Shown here in pieces: positions 1-8,069 of a stretch of 64,000 bases of DNA. Position numbers and translations under genes: made by a program. The stretch is from Alphaproteobacteria bacterium. Its GTDB lineage: Bacteria > Pseudomonadota > Alphaproteobacteria > Ferrovibrionales > Ferrovibrionaceae. The stretch lies in NCBI GenBank assembly GCA_947473805.1, contig CANJGB010000009.1, forward strand, positions 1-64,000, given 5' to 3'. The notes under the pieces were generated by a model. The model worked only from the letters and a program-made list of their open reading frames with translations. It had not been told where the DNA came from and searched no databases. The stretch's first letter is position 1, and each line of letters starts with the position of its first letter.

Positions 1-2
1 CC

Positions 3-581
3 GCACTGGTCTTCGACGAGTACGACGCCGGCCGGCCCGACGTGATGTTCGTGATCCAGCGCGTGCTGGAGGTCGAGGGCAAGCTGACCCTGCTTGACCA
101 GAACCGCGTCATCCGGCCACACCCGGCTTTCCGCCTGTTCGCGACCACCAACACGGTGGGCCTCGGCGACACGACCGGCCTGTATCACGGCACGCAGCAG
201 ATCAACCAGGGCCAGATGGACCGCTGGTCGATCGTCAGCACGCTGAACTACCTGCCGCACGACGACGAAGTGAACATCGTGCTGGCCAAGTCGACGAGCT
301 ACAACGACGACAAGGGCCGCAAGACAATCTCAGCCATGGTTGCGGTGGCGGACCTGACGCGCTCCGGCTTCATGGCCGGCGACATCTCGACCGTCATGAG
401 CCCGCGCACGGTCATCACGTGGGCCGAAAATGCGCGCATCTTCGGCGATGTCGGCTTCGGTTTCCGCGTCACCTTCCTGAACAAGTGCGACGAAATCGAA
501 CGGCCGATCATCGCCGAGTACTATCAGCGCTGCTTCGGCGTCGAGCTGCCTGAATCGGCGGCCAAGATCGACCTTAACTGA
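3..581 (+). CDS. cobS: Cobaltochelatase subunit CobS (5'-truncated by window edge)
   Basis: AAA+ ATPase subunit of the aerobic, ATP-dependent cobaltochelatase (CobNST), which inserts cobalt into hydrogenobyrinate a,c-diamide during B12 synthesis. The reading frame is already open at base 3. The first residues include a Walker-B-like VFDEYD, so the N-terminal part with the Walker A loop lies left of the window. The stretch with [17 protein letters not shown] and the MDRWSIV arginine-finger region are typical of CobS. It ends 11 bases before cobT on the same strand, consistent with a cobST operon. Identification is firm; only the C-terminal ~193 residues are visible. Confidence 0.95.
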   Translation, partial: ALVFDEYDAGRPDVMFVIQRVLEVEGKLTLLDQNRVIRPHPAFRLFATTNTVGLGDTTGLYHGTQQINQGQMDRWSIVSTLNYLPHDDEVNIVLAKSTSYNDDKGRKTISAMVAVADLTRSGFMAGDISTVMSPRTVITWAENARIFGDVGFGFRVTFLNKCDEIERPIIAEYYQRCFGVELPESAAKIDLN

Positions 582-592
582 CGCCCGGCCCC

Positions 593-2473
593 ATGCCCGC
601 CAGCAAGCAGGAAGGGCCGCTGGAACCGTTCAAGCGCGCGGTTGCTGCCGCTATGCGCGCCATGTCCGACGATCGCGAGCTGCAGGTCAGCTATGGGCCC
701 GAGACCCCGGCGCTCCGTGGCCAGCGCGCCCGCCTGCCCCTGCCCTCGCGCGACCTGAGCACTGCCGAGGTGGCGCAGGTGCGCGGCGTGGCCGATGGCA
801 TGGCGCTGCGCCTGAAGCATCACGACGACAGCGTGCATGGCCGCAACCTACCGATGGGCGGAACTGCGCGCGCGGTGTTCGATGCCGCCGAACAGGCACG
901 TATCGAGGCGCTGGGCGCACGGCACATGATCGGCGTGGCGCAGAACCTGACCGCCGCGCTGGAAGAGCGCTGCCGGGTGAAAGGCTATTCCCGCGTAACC
1001 GACCGTTCGGAAGCACCACTGTCCGAAGCTGTCGGCCTGATCGTGCGCGAGCGCCTGACCGGCGAACCCCCGCCGCCCTCGGCGCGCAAACTGGTCGACC
1101 TGTGGCGCCCGCATATCGAGGAAAAGGCCGCCCGCGACCTGGACGAACTGATCGCCCGCGTCGATGACCAGCAGGCCTTTGCCAAGGCGGCGCGCCGCCT
1201 GATCCGCGACCTCGACCTGGGCGAGGACGAGGGCGGCGACAGCGAAGAGAACGATGAGGCCGGCGAAGACGACCAGGCCAAGCCGCCCGAAAGCGCCGGC
1301 GACAAGGGCGCCGACGAGTCCGAGCAGCAGGAGTCGCCGGGGGCCGAAGACGCCGATGGCGAAGATGCCAGCGGCGGCGCCGAGGCGGAAAGCGAAGGCA
1401 GCCAGGCTGGTCAGCAGCAGATGTCCGGCTCCGGCGAAGAGGCAGGCCGCGGCAAGCGGCCGATGCACCCCGAGGGCGATGCGGCAAACCGCGCGAATGA
1501 ACCCGGTTATCGCCCCTTCACGACGCAGTTCGACGAGATCGTCGAAGCCGACGACCTGTGCGACGTGGACGAACTGGCCCGCCTGCGCGGCCACCTGGAC
1601 CAGCAGTTGCTGCACATGCAGACGGTGGTCGGCCGCCTGGCCAACCGGTTGCAGCGCCGGCTGCTGGCAAAGCAGAACCGGTCGTGGGAATTCGACCTGG
1701 AGGAAGGCGTCCTCGACGCGTCGCGCCTGGCGCGCATCATCGCCAACCCGACCCTGCCGCTCAGCTACAAGCGCGAGCTCGAGACCGACTTCCGCGACAC
1801 GGTCGTGTCGCTGCTGATCGACAATTCCGGTTCGATGCGCGGCCGGCCGATTGCCGTCGCCGCCATGTGCGCCGACATCCTGGCCCGCACGCTGGAACGC
1901 TGTGCGGTGAAGGTTGAGATCCTGGGCTTCACCACCCGCGCGTGGAAAGGCGGCCAGAGCCGCGAGAAGTGGCTGGGCGAGGGCAAGCCCGCCAGTCCCG
2001 GACGTCTGAACGACCTGCGCCACATCATCTACAAGAATGCCGACGCGCCGTGGCGGCGGGCGCGGCGCAACTTGGGCCTGATGCTGCGCGAAGGCCTGCT
2101 GAAGGAGAACATCGACGGCGAGGCGCTGCTGTGGGCGCACAGCCGGCTGATCGCCCGCACCGAGCAGCGGCGTATCCTGATGGTCATCTCGGACGGCGCG
2201 CCGGTGGACGATTCGACGCTATCGGTAAACGCCGGCAATTACCTGGACCGCCATCTGCGCGAGGTGATCCGCTGGATCGAAGCGCGCTCGCCCGTCGAAC
2301 TGACCGCCATCGGCATCGGCCACGACGTCACGCGCTACTACCGCCGCGCCGTCACCATCGTCGATGCCGAGCAGCTGGGCGGCGCGATGATGGACAAGCT
2401 GGCAGAGCTGTTCGAAGAAGACGACATCTCGCCCATCGCCGTGCCCGGCCGCCGGGCGGGCGTACGGCGCTAA
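593..2473 (+). CDS. cobT: Cobaltochelatase subunit CobT
   Basis: 626-residue partner of CobS in cobalt insertion into the corrin ring. Three parts are visible: an N-terminal CobT-specific region (about 1-200), a highly acidic Asp/Glu/Gly/Ser linker (about 200-300), and a C-terminal von Willebrand A domain whose MIDAS motif DNSGSM lies near residue 413. Length and layout match the family. It lies directly downstream of cobS and 7 bases before an esterase-like gene, an order seen in other alphaproteobacteria (family knowledge). Confidence 0.96.
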   Translation: MPASKQEGPLEPFKRAVAAAMRAMSDDRELQVSYGPETPALRGQRARLPLPSRDLSTAEVAQVRGVADGMALRLKHHDDSVHGRNLPMGGTARAVFDAAEQARIEALGARHMIGVAQNLTAALEERCRVKGYSRVTDRSEAPLSEAVGLIVRERLTGEPPPPSARKLVDLWRPHIEEKAARDLDELIARVDDQQAFAKAARRLIRDLDLGEDEGGDSEENDEAGEDDQAKPPESAGDKGADESEQQESPGAEDADGEDASGGAEAESEGSQAGQQQMSGSGEEAGRGKRPMHPEGDAANRANEPGYRPFTTQFDEIVEADDLCDVDELARLRGHLDQQLLHMQTVVGRLANRLQRRLLAKQNRSWEFDLEEGVLDASRLARIIANPTLPLSYKRELETDFRDTVVSLLIDNSGSMRGRPIAVAAMCADILARTLERCAVKVEILGFTTRAWKGGQSREKWLGEGKPASPGRLNDLRHIIYKNADAPWRRARRNLGLMLREGLLKENIDGEALLWAHSRLIARTEQRRILMVISDGAPVDDSTLSVNAGNYLDRHLREVIRWIEARSPVELTAIGIGHDVTRYYRRAVTIVDAEQLGGAMMDKLAELFEEDDISPIAVPGRRAGVRR

Positions 2474-2480
2474 CCATCCC

Positions 2481-3458
2481 ATGAGGCTGGCGCAGCTCAT
2501 CCTGCTGCTGGCGCTGGTCATCTGCCCTGCTTTTGCGGCCGACCGCATCCAGTTGCAGAGCGCGCCGGCGCTTTTGGACCTCGACAACCGCGACCGCAGT
2601 GACGTCGGCCGCCTGGCCTGGCGCGGCGGCGTTGTGGTCAGCAGCAGCGACAGCCGCTTCGGCGGCTATTCCGGCCTGGAGATCCTGGACGACGGCCGGC
2701 GACTTCTGGCCCTGTCGGACGTCGGACACTGGCTGCTGGCAGATATCGCGTATGACGCCGCCGGCAACCTCGCTGGCCTCGGCAACAGCACCTTCGCGCC
2801 GCTGCTGGGCGTGGACGGCAAGCCGACCGACAGCAAGCGGCTGAACGACGCCGAGGCACTGCGGCGGCAGGCGGACGGCAGCTACCTTGTCGCGTTCGAG
2901 CGGGCACACCGCGTCGCCCGATTCCGCGCAGGCGCGGATGGCTTGCCGCTGGATAGTTCCGCCGAAGCCGTTGCCACACCGCGCGGCGTGGCAGGCCAGC
3001 CGGACAATGGCGGGCTGGAGGCCATGGCGGTGCTGGCCGGTGGCGCCCTGCTGCTGATCAGCGAGGATGGCCGCACGCCCGAGGGACACGCCCAGGCCTG
3101 GCTGCGCGATGCGGAAGGAACCTGGCACGACCTGGCCTATCGCGTGACGCCGCCATTCGTGCCGGTCGATGCCACCGTGCTGCCGGATGGCCGCCTGCTG
3201 GTGCTGGAGCGGCGCTATCACCCCATCGGGGGCGTCGGCGCGCGCCTTGCTATCGTCAACGCCGATACGATCCGCGCGGGCGCGGTGCTGCAGGGCGAGG
3301 AGATTGCGAACCTGGCGGCGCCGGTCACGGTCGACAACTTCGAAGCGGTGGCCGCTCGGCGGGGCGCGCGAGGTGAGACGCTGCTCTACCTGATGTCCGA
3401 CGACAACCAGAACCCGTTGCAGCAGACGCTGCTGTTCCTGTTCGAGCTCAGGCCTTAA
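2481..3458 (+). CDS. Esterase-like activity of phytase family protein, exported
   Basis: 325 residues with a signal peptide of about 20 residues ending near AFAA, so probably periplasmic. The pattern SGLEI...LLALSDVG near the N-terminus and the later NGGLEAMAVL/VDNFEAVAA blades fit the beta-propeller 'esterase-like activity of phytase' family (PF13449), whose substrates are poorly known. It starts 7 bases after cobT and is probably co-transcribed. The 3' end overlaps the convergent VUT-family gene by 11 bases. A second, longer member lies at 10371-11735. Confidence 0.8.
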   Translation: MRLAQLILLLALVICPAFAADRIQLQSAPALLDLDNRDRSDVGRLAWRGGVVVSSSDSRFGGYSGLEILDDGRRLLALSDVGHWLLADIAYDAAGNLAGLGNSTFAPLLGVDGKPTDSKRLNDAEALRRQADGSYLVAFERAHRVARFRAGADGLPLDSSAEAVATPRGVAGQPDNGGLEAMAVLAGGALLLISEDGRTPEGHAQAWLRDAEGTWHDLAYRVTPPFVPVDATVLPDGRLLVLERRYHPIGGVGARLAIVNADTIRAGAVLQGEEIANLAAPVTVDNFEAVAARRGARGETLLYLMSDDNQNPLQQTLLFLFELRP

Positions 3459-3969
3459 GGGGCACCATCGCCATGGCGGCGCGGTAAGGGGCCAACAGCA
3501 AAGCCGCGAAGACCAGTTTCACCGCGAAGTCGCCGAGCGCCAGCGTCACCCACGGCACATCGGTCTCGACAAAGGCCAGGGTAAAGAACACCGCGGTGTC
3601 GAGCGCGGAGGCCAGAACCGACGACACCAGCGGGGCACGCCACCAGGTGGCGCGACGCAACCGGTCGAAGAGCGCGATGTCGGCATATTGCGCAGCCAGG
3701 AAGGCGGTGCCCGAGGCGACGGCGATGCGCGGCTCGGACAGCCAGGCGGAGGCCAGCACTGCGGCGGCGAAGCCGCCCCAGGCCGTGCGGCGCGCCGCGG
3801 TCGGGCCGAGGAAGCGATTGGTCAGGTCGCCGACCAGGAAGCTGAAAGGATAGGTGAAGGCGCCCCAGGTCAGCCACGAACCGAGCGGGTACTGCACCAG
3901 AACATTGGAAGCCGTCACCACGACAACCATGGCGACGACGGGCAGGATCAGGCGACGGTCAGGGATCAT
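3448..3969 (-). CDS. VUT/YhhQ-family membrane protein, probable queuosine-precursor transporter
   Basis: 173 residues with about five hydrophobic segments. The features YPFSFLVGDLTNRFLG and the later S...DTAVFF segment are typical of the vitamin-uptake-like YhhQ family, which imports the queuosine precursors preQ0/preQ1 in characterised members. The ATG at 3969 is chosen; the only upstream in-frame start is a TTG four codons earlier. The gene begins just after the rpmB terminator, so it may need its own promoter. Substrate is inferred from the family. Confidence 0.8.
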   Translation of the reverse strand: MIPDRRLILPVVAMVVVVTASNVLVQYPLGSWLTWGAFTYPFSFLVGDLTNRFLGPTAARRTAWGGFAAAVLASAWLSEPRIAVASGTAFLAAQYADIALFDRLRRATWWRAPLVSSVLASALDTAVFFTLAFVETDVPWVTLALGDFAVKLVFAALLLAPYRAAMAMVPLKA

Positions 3970-3979
3970 GCATGGGCCC

Positions 3980-4010
3980 AAAAACGAAACGGCCCGCGAG
4001 AGCGGGCCGC
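3980..4010 (-). terminator. Rho-independent terminator of rpmB
   Basis: On the minus strand a GGCCCGC/GCGGGCC stem with a TCTC loop (3991-4008) is followed by GTTTCGTTTTT. It lies immediately after the rpmB stop codon and just before the VUT-family start. Confidence 0.8.
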
Positions 4011-4031
4011 GTCTTGCCGAAGATCCGCCGA

Positions 4032-4322
4032 TCAGGCGGCCTTGGCGGTCACCTTCTTGAGCGCCCGCTTCAGGCGGACGGCATCGGGCGACAGCTTGTC
4101 GTCGGAAGTCTTGAGCAGCCAGGCGTCGATGCCGCCATTGTGCTCGACCGAGCGCAGGCCATGGGCCGACACCTTGAGCCGCACATTGCGGCGGAGCATG
4201 TCGCTCATGAACACAACTTCGCGCACGTTCGGCAGGAAGCGCCGGCGGCTCTTGTTGTTGGCATGGCTGACATTGTTACCGGTCTGAACGCCCTTGCCGG
4301 TCACTTCGCAACGACGCGCCAT
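4032..4322 (-). CDS. rpmB: 50S ribosomal protein L28
   Basis: 96 residues, small and basic, starting [11 protein letters not shown], the standard L28 N-terminus, followed by the [17 protein letters not shown] segment. This is a component of the large ribosomal subunit. It is monocistronic in appearance: an intrinsic terminator follows directly and the upstream neighbour meaB ends about 100 bases away. No unusual feature apart from a short Ala/Lys tail. Confidence 0.98.
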   Translation of the reverse strand: MARRCEVTGKGVQTGNNVSHANNKSRRRFLPNVREVVFMSDMLRRNVRLKVSAHGLRSVEHNGGIDAWLLKTSDDKLSPDAVRLKRALKKVTAKAA

Positions 4323-4418
4323 CGTGCTGTCTCCGCTCGAAAAACTGGCCGAAATCCGGCCCTAGCCGGGGCGATCCCCGGCGGGAAGGGCGGTTTCTAG
4401 GCCACAAGAGGCCGGCGG

Positions 4419-5450
4419 TCAAGTCGGGCGGTTGCCATCGCCCCGAAGACCCAGAAAGGCGGCCAGCAGGCGGCGGGCCGCGGCGGTCGGGGTTACCCGC
4501 CCGACCCGGACCTCGGCCTCCATTCGGGGCAGCCGGGCAGCCACGGTGGAATCGGCCCGAAGCTCGTCCACCAGCCCGTCCGACAATTCGCGCCACATCC
4601 AGGCCAGGGCCTGATCGGCCCGGCGGCGCTCCCACTCCCCGGCCGGTTCCAGCGCCGCCCGGTAGGCCTGGATGGCCTGCCAGATATCGGCAATCCCGGT
4701 GCGCTGCACGGCGGAGGCCAGCATCACCTGCGGATGCCACAGCGGCGAGCGCGGGCGCATCAGCCGCAACGCGGCGGCATAGTCGCCCTTGGCGAGGCGC
4801 GCCACCTTGAGCAGGTCGCCATCGGCCTTGTTGACCACGACGAGGTCGGCCAGTTCCATGATGCCGCGCTTGATGCCCTGCAGGTCGTCGCCACCGCCCG
4901 GCGCCAGCAGCAGCATGAACATGTCGACCATGTCGGCGACCGTGGTTTCCGACTGGCCGACACCGACGGTTTCCACCAGCACGACGTCGAAGCCTGCGGC
5001 CTCGACCAGCAGCATGGCCTCGCGCGTGCGGCGCGCCACCCCGCCCAGCGTGCGTCCGGCGGGCGATGGCCGGATGAAGGCGTTGGGGTCGCGGACCAGT
5101 TCCTCCATCCGCGTCTTGTCGCCGAGGATCGAACCACCGGAGCGGGCCGAGGAAGGATCGACCGCGAGCACCGCGACGCGCAGGCCCTGGCCCGTCAGGT
5201 ACTTGCCGAACGCCTCGATGAAGGTCGACTTGCCGACGCCGGGCGTGCCGGTAATGCCGATGCGCACGGCCTTGCCCGCATGGGGCAGGATGGCGGCCAG
5301 CAGTGCGGCGGACTGTTCCTGGTGGTCGGCGCGGGTCGATTCCGCGAGCGTGATGGCGCGGGCGAGCGAGCGGCGGTCACCGGCCAGGATGCCGGCCTGA
5401 AGCGCCGGAATATCGGGCCCGGAACGGACGGAGGTGGCGGCACGTTGCAT
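4419..5450 (-). CDS. meaB: Methylmalonyl-CoA mutase-associated GTPase MeaB
   Basis: 343-residue G3E-family GTPase that protects and reloads the adenosylcobalamin cofactor of methylmalonyl-CoA mutase. The P-loop GTPGVGKST lies at residues 68-76, followed by the [18 protein letters not shown] segment typical of MeaB/ArgK, and NKAD as the guanine-specificity motif. An open frame extends upstream to 5621, but the ATG at 5450 gives the normal family length and avoids overlap with the divergent gene at 5524. The mutase itself is 2.6 kb away at 8070-10220 on the same strand. Confidence 0.95.
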   Translation of the reverse strand: MQRAATSVRSGPDIPALQAGILAGDRRSLARAITLAESTRADHQEQSAALLAAILPHAGKAVRIGITGTPGVGKSTFIEAFGKYLTGQGLRVAVLAVDPSSARSGGSILGDKTRMEELVRDPNAFIRPSPAGRTLGGVARRTREAMLLVEAAGFDVVLVETVGVGQSETTVADMVDMFMLLLAPGGGDDLQGIKRGIMELADLVVVNKADGDLLKVARLAKGDYAAALRLMRPRSPLWHPQVMLASAVQRTGIADIWQAIQAYRAALEPAGEWERRRADQALAWMWRELSDGLVDELRADSTVAARLPRMEAEVRVGRVTPTAAARRLLAAFLGLRGDGNRPT

Positions 5451-5523
5451 TCGCGAACCATAGCTGCCCCCACCCAAAACTGGTACGACCTTGTGTAAGC
5501 CGTGCCCCGCCCAGGAGCCCCGA

Positions 5524-6348
5524 ATGGCCAGATCCCTGCGACTATTGCTTGCGCTCGGCCTCGGGGCGCTGACGCCTCTCGCGGCCCATGCCGCGGCGCC
5601 GTTGAAGCTGGGCCTGGTCATGCAGGTCTATGCCGGCGGGATCAACGTGATGACGGTGGAATCGGCAACCGAGATCGCCGACGGGCGCTATGCCATGCGC
5701 GCCACCGCCCTGACCCTCGGCATGGCCAATTTCCTGACCCGTTTTCAGCTCGACACCAAGAGCGAGGGCAAGGTCGGCGATGACGGCGTGGTGCCGCAAC
5801 GCTTCGAGTCGCAGAGCAATGGCCGGCTGGGCCGCCGCATGACCGTGACGCAATGGGACGATGCCGGCCTGGCGCAGGTGGTGGTGCAGGAACCCAGCAT
5901 CAAGTCGGACGACCGCGTGCCGGTAACCGAGGCGCAGCGGCGCAATACGGTCGATCCGCTGCTGGCCGGCGTCCTGCGCGCGCTGACGACGCTGACAAGC
6001 GAACCCTGCACCGGCACCACGCGCGTGTTCGACGGCCGCCGGCGCTATGACCTGGGGTTCAAGCCGGCGGGGGAAGAACCGCTGGGCTCAAACCGCTACT
6101 CCGCTTTTGCCGGCATGGCGATCAAGTGCGACGTGAAGTACGACCTGATCGCCGGGCAGAAGAAGGAACCGAACGACGCGGAAAAAGCCGCCGACAATCC
6201 GATCAGCCTGTGGGTGACGCGCGACGTGGACAAGCGCCTGTGGCTGCCGGTGCGTCTGGAGATCGACAATCCGTTCGGCAACATCATCATCCACCTGGTC
6301 CGCGCCGACATTGACGGCGAGACGAAGCTGAAAATGGCGCCGAACTAG
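5524..6348 (+). CDS. DUF3108 domain-containing exported protein
   Basis: 274 residues. ATG 5524 is chosen because AGGAG (5513-5517) sits 6 bases upstream and the product then begins with a clean signal peptide cut near AHAA. The body matches the DUF3108 beta-rich periplasmic family: tolerance of a repeated strand pattern, the [13 protein letters not shown] segment, and FDGRRRYDL near the middle. Function of the family is unknown. It is divergent from meaB and overlaps the convergent MAPEG gene by 4 bases at its stop codon. Confidence 0.75.
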   Translation: MARSLRLLLALGLGALTPLAAHAAAPLKLGLVMQVYAGGINVMTVESATEIADGRYAMRATALTLGMANFLTRFQLDTKSEGKVGDDGVVPQRFESQSNGRLGRRMTVTQWDDAGLAQVVVQEPSIKSDDRVPVTEAQRRNTVDPLLAGVLRALTTLTSEPCTGTTRVFDGRRRYDLGFKPAGEEPLGSNRYSAFAGMAIKCDVKYDLIAGQKKEPNDAEKAADNPISLWVTRDVDKRLWLPVRLEIDNPFGNIIIHLVRADIDGETKLKMAPN

Positions 6349-6743
6349 AGCTTCGTCCCGAAGAAGCCGGCAATCGCGACCAGGCTGGCGGCGAGGATCT
6401 GCAGCCAGGTCAGAAGGATGCCGGTGAAGCGGCCAAGCGAGGTGCCGGGCTTGCTGTTCAGCCCTTGCGCATGGGCCAGCCGCGCCACGATGATCCAGAC
6501 GCCCAGCACATGCACGACCCAGCCGCTGGAGCCGATGCTTTCCACGACCAGCAGCAGGACCAGCGCCAAGGGCACGTATTCACTGAAATTGCCGTGCACG
6601 CGGATGGCGCGGGCAAGGTCTTTATTGCCGCCGTCGCCGATGCCGACGCCGTACTTGAAGCGCATGCGGGCGATGCGCCAGCTCAGTGGCACGTAGATCA
6701 GTCCCAAAAGGCCGGCATAGAGCGCGGTGATATGCCCGATCAT
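6345..6743 (-). CDS. MAPEG family membrane protein
   Basis: 132 residues and four hydrophobic segments, with R.R..Y.VGIGDGG and RVHGNFSEYVPLALVLL, the hallmark of bacterial MAPEG proteins (membrane-associated proteins in eicosanoid and glutathione metabolism). Catalytic activity of bacterial members is generally untested. ATG 6743 is chosen because a purine-rich GGGGGAGGGGAG lies just upstream; longer in-frame extensions contain none. It converges on the DUF3108 gene. Confidence 0.85.
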   Translation of the reverse strand: MIGHITALYAGLLGLIYVPLSWRIARMRFKYGVGIGDGGNKDLARAIRVHGNFSEYVPLALVLLLVVESIGSSGWVVHVLGVWIIVARLAHAQGLNSKPGTSLGRFTGILLTWLQILAASLVAIAGFFGTKL

Positions 6744-6780
6744 GTCTCCCCTCCCCCAAACATTCGGCCGCAACCCTAGC

Positions 6781-6826
6781 ATCAAAAATTCGCTGGCCGG
6801 AACGGCGGATTTCCGCCGTTCCGGCC
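6781..6826 (-). terminator. Probable intrinsic terminator / long perfect inverted repeat
   Basis: GGCCGGAACGGCGGA (6795-6809) and its exact complement (6812-6826) form a 15-bp stem with a 2-base centre. Read on the minus strand it is followed by AGCGAATTTTTG. It sits between the lipoprotein gene (minus, ends 7034) and the MAPEG gene, and would stop leftward transcription. The T-run is short, so this could instead be a repeat element. Confidence 0.5.
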
Positions 6827-6836
6827 GGCATTCCCA

Positions 6837-6930
6837 GCTTATTTCCGCTATGTCCCGCTTAGATTCGGCGAGTCTGGCTTAGATTCCGCGTCGCCCGCTT
6901 AGATTCACGCATTCTGGCTTGTTTCGGCTT
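6837..6930. repeat. 20-bp tandem repeat, about 4-5 copies
   Basis: GCTT recurs exactly every 20 bases at 6837, 6857, 6877, 6897 and 6917. The three central units share GCTTAGATTC, and alternating units end in TCTG or CCC. It occupies the gene-free stretch between the MAPEG start (6743) and the end of the lipoprotein gene (7034). No gene that it could belong to is convincing. Confidence 0.8.
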
Positions 6931-7033
6931 CGCTTCCGCCGCCGCTGACCTGGCACGCCGGTTAAGAACGACCACGAAGGCTATCAGGAATAAGGCGAAA
7001 TGTAAAGTAAATATTCCTATGCTCGATGGCGCT

Positions 7034-7414
7034 TCAGGCAGCACCTGGGTCGAAGTGGCCGACACAGCAAGGGTCGCGCGTGGCCCAGCAATAGGCGTGG
7101 AACTGTTCGTGATGCAGCGTGTCTGCGAGCCGCCACCCCGCCAGACCCTGCGAGAGCACGATCTGGCGCCGGACCAGATCGTAATATCCGTTGACCCTGC
7201 GACCGGGGAGGAACTGCAGACTTTCGGCAGGCAGGAACACGACCGGCACGATGACCGTCTCCGGGGTGGCGCGACAGCCCTGCGGCAACCTATAGCCGTC
7301 GCCATCGGTCGCAAACCTCACCGGCTCGGCAGCGCACGCCGTCAGGCACAGCATGAAGACGAGCGCGACGATACGGCGCACAAGAGCAATGTGAATTTGA
7401 ACTACCTGCGCCAT
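7034..7414 (-). CDS. Small lipoprotein with HEXXH motif, unknown function
   Basis: 126 residues from the ATG at 7414. The N-terminus is a lipoprotein signal with lipobox L-T-A-C, so the mature protein should be membrane-anchored. Near the C-terminus DTLHHEQFHAYCW contains HEQFH, a match to the HEXXH zinc-metallopeptidase motif. The protein is short for a peptidase and ends about 20 residues after the motif, so a third zinc ligand is not obvious. I do not recognise the family. It stands alone, flanked by repeats on both sides. Confidence 0.6.
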   Translation of the reverse strand: MAQVVQIHIALVRRIVALVFMLCLTACAAEPVRFATDGDGYRLPQGCRATPETVIVPVVFLPAESLQFLPGRRVNGYYDLVRRQIVLSQGLAGWRLADTLHHEQFHAYCWATRDPCCVGHFDPGAA

Positions 7415-7745
7415 CAGCGAATTCCTTGCCTGAGTTGCAGGCATGCTCGCGGAAGCGCTTGAAGCGGTCCTTAAACACTCGGTGCGAATTCACGCGAAAT
7501 GGCGCGCGACTTTCCGGCAATCTCCGCGGAAAAAATCGCGATGCATGAAAAGGCTGAGGATTCAGGCCGGCTTCAGAGTCGATGCTGCGGCGCGGCAAAC
7601 TTCCGGGGCGACACCCGATGCGCCGATCAATTAGGTGATCGGCGCTGATCAATGAAGCTTATTTCGTCATGGCCGGACTTGTTCCGGCCATCTTTGGCCG
7701 ACGGCATGAGATGCCCGGGACAAGCCCGGGCATGACAATTTCTCG
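7415..7745. other. Gene-free interval containing a palindromic repeat
   Basis: 331 bases between two leftward genes. The right part (7666-7736) is the palindromic repeat described separately. The left part is presumably the promoter region of the lipoprotein gene. A 63-codon open frame on the plus strand here has no ribosome-binding site or recognisable features. Confidence 0.6.
7666..7736. repeat. Alphaproteobacterial extragenic palindromic repeat (two hairpins)
   Basis: Two adjacent hairpins: ATGGCCGGA/TCCGGCCAT (7669-7691, loop CTTGT) and ATGCCCGGG/CCCGGGCAT (7711-7733, loop ACAAG), enclosed by an outer GTCATG...CATGAC pair. The wording GTCATGGCCGGACTTGTTCC resembles the widespread extragenic repeats of alphaproteobacterial genomes. 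It lies between two small exported-protein genes. Confidence 0.75.
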
Positions 7746-8063
7746 TTAACGGGCGCGCGGGCGAGTGGTGGGATTCTTTTCGGCGCAACCGTTGCTGTAT
7801 GGGCTTACCCGACAGCGATCGACCTGCTCCTGCCGACTGTAGTGGTCGTATCGTTCGCGCCAATCCGGCTCGGTATCATAGTAGGGCGTCACGCCACTTC
7901 GACCATTCAGTCTGAGATCATTACCTGTATCAGGAGTGGACACCGAAGGATCGCGACTGAGTTTCAATCCTTGGCCAGTAGCCTGGGCAGCCACCGGAAA
8001 CGATTCAAAAACCAACAGGCCGATAAGCACGACAGAGACGACTGGGCATGATCGACCGGTCAT
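7746..8063 (-). CDS. Small exported protein, unknown function
   Basis: 105 residues from ATG 8063 (a GTG two codons upstream is an alternative). A hydrophobic signal peptide ends near VAAQA. The remainder is polar, with two Cys near the C-terminus (DRCRV and NGCAEK) that could form a disulfide in the periplasm. No family recognised. It starts 6 bases after the methylmalonyl-CoA mutase stop codon, so it may be expressed from the same transcript. Confidence 0.5.
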   Translation of the reverse strand: MTGRSCPVVSVVLIGLLVFESFPVAAQATGQGLKLSRDPSVSTPDTGNDLRLNGRSGVTPYYDTEPDWRERYDHYSRQEQVDRCRVSPYSNGCAEKNPTTRPRAR

Positions 8064-8069
8064 GGGCAC

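Noticed and set aside
6859-7044. Minus-strand frame with a hydrophobic segment (IFTLHFALFLIAFVVVL) and basic tail after the lipoprotein gene
   Set aside because: The only suitable start is a GTG without a ribosome-binding site, and the tail is encoded by the 20-bp repeat, whose period is not a multiple of three. Coding is possible but unsupported.
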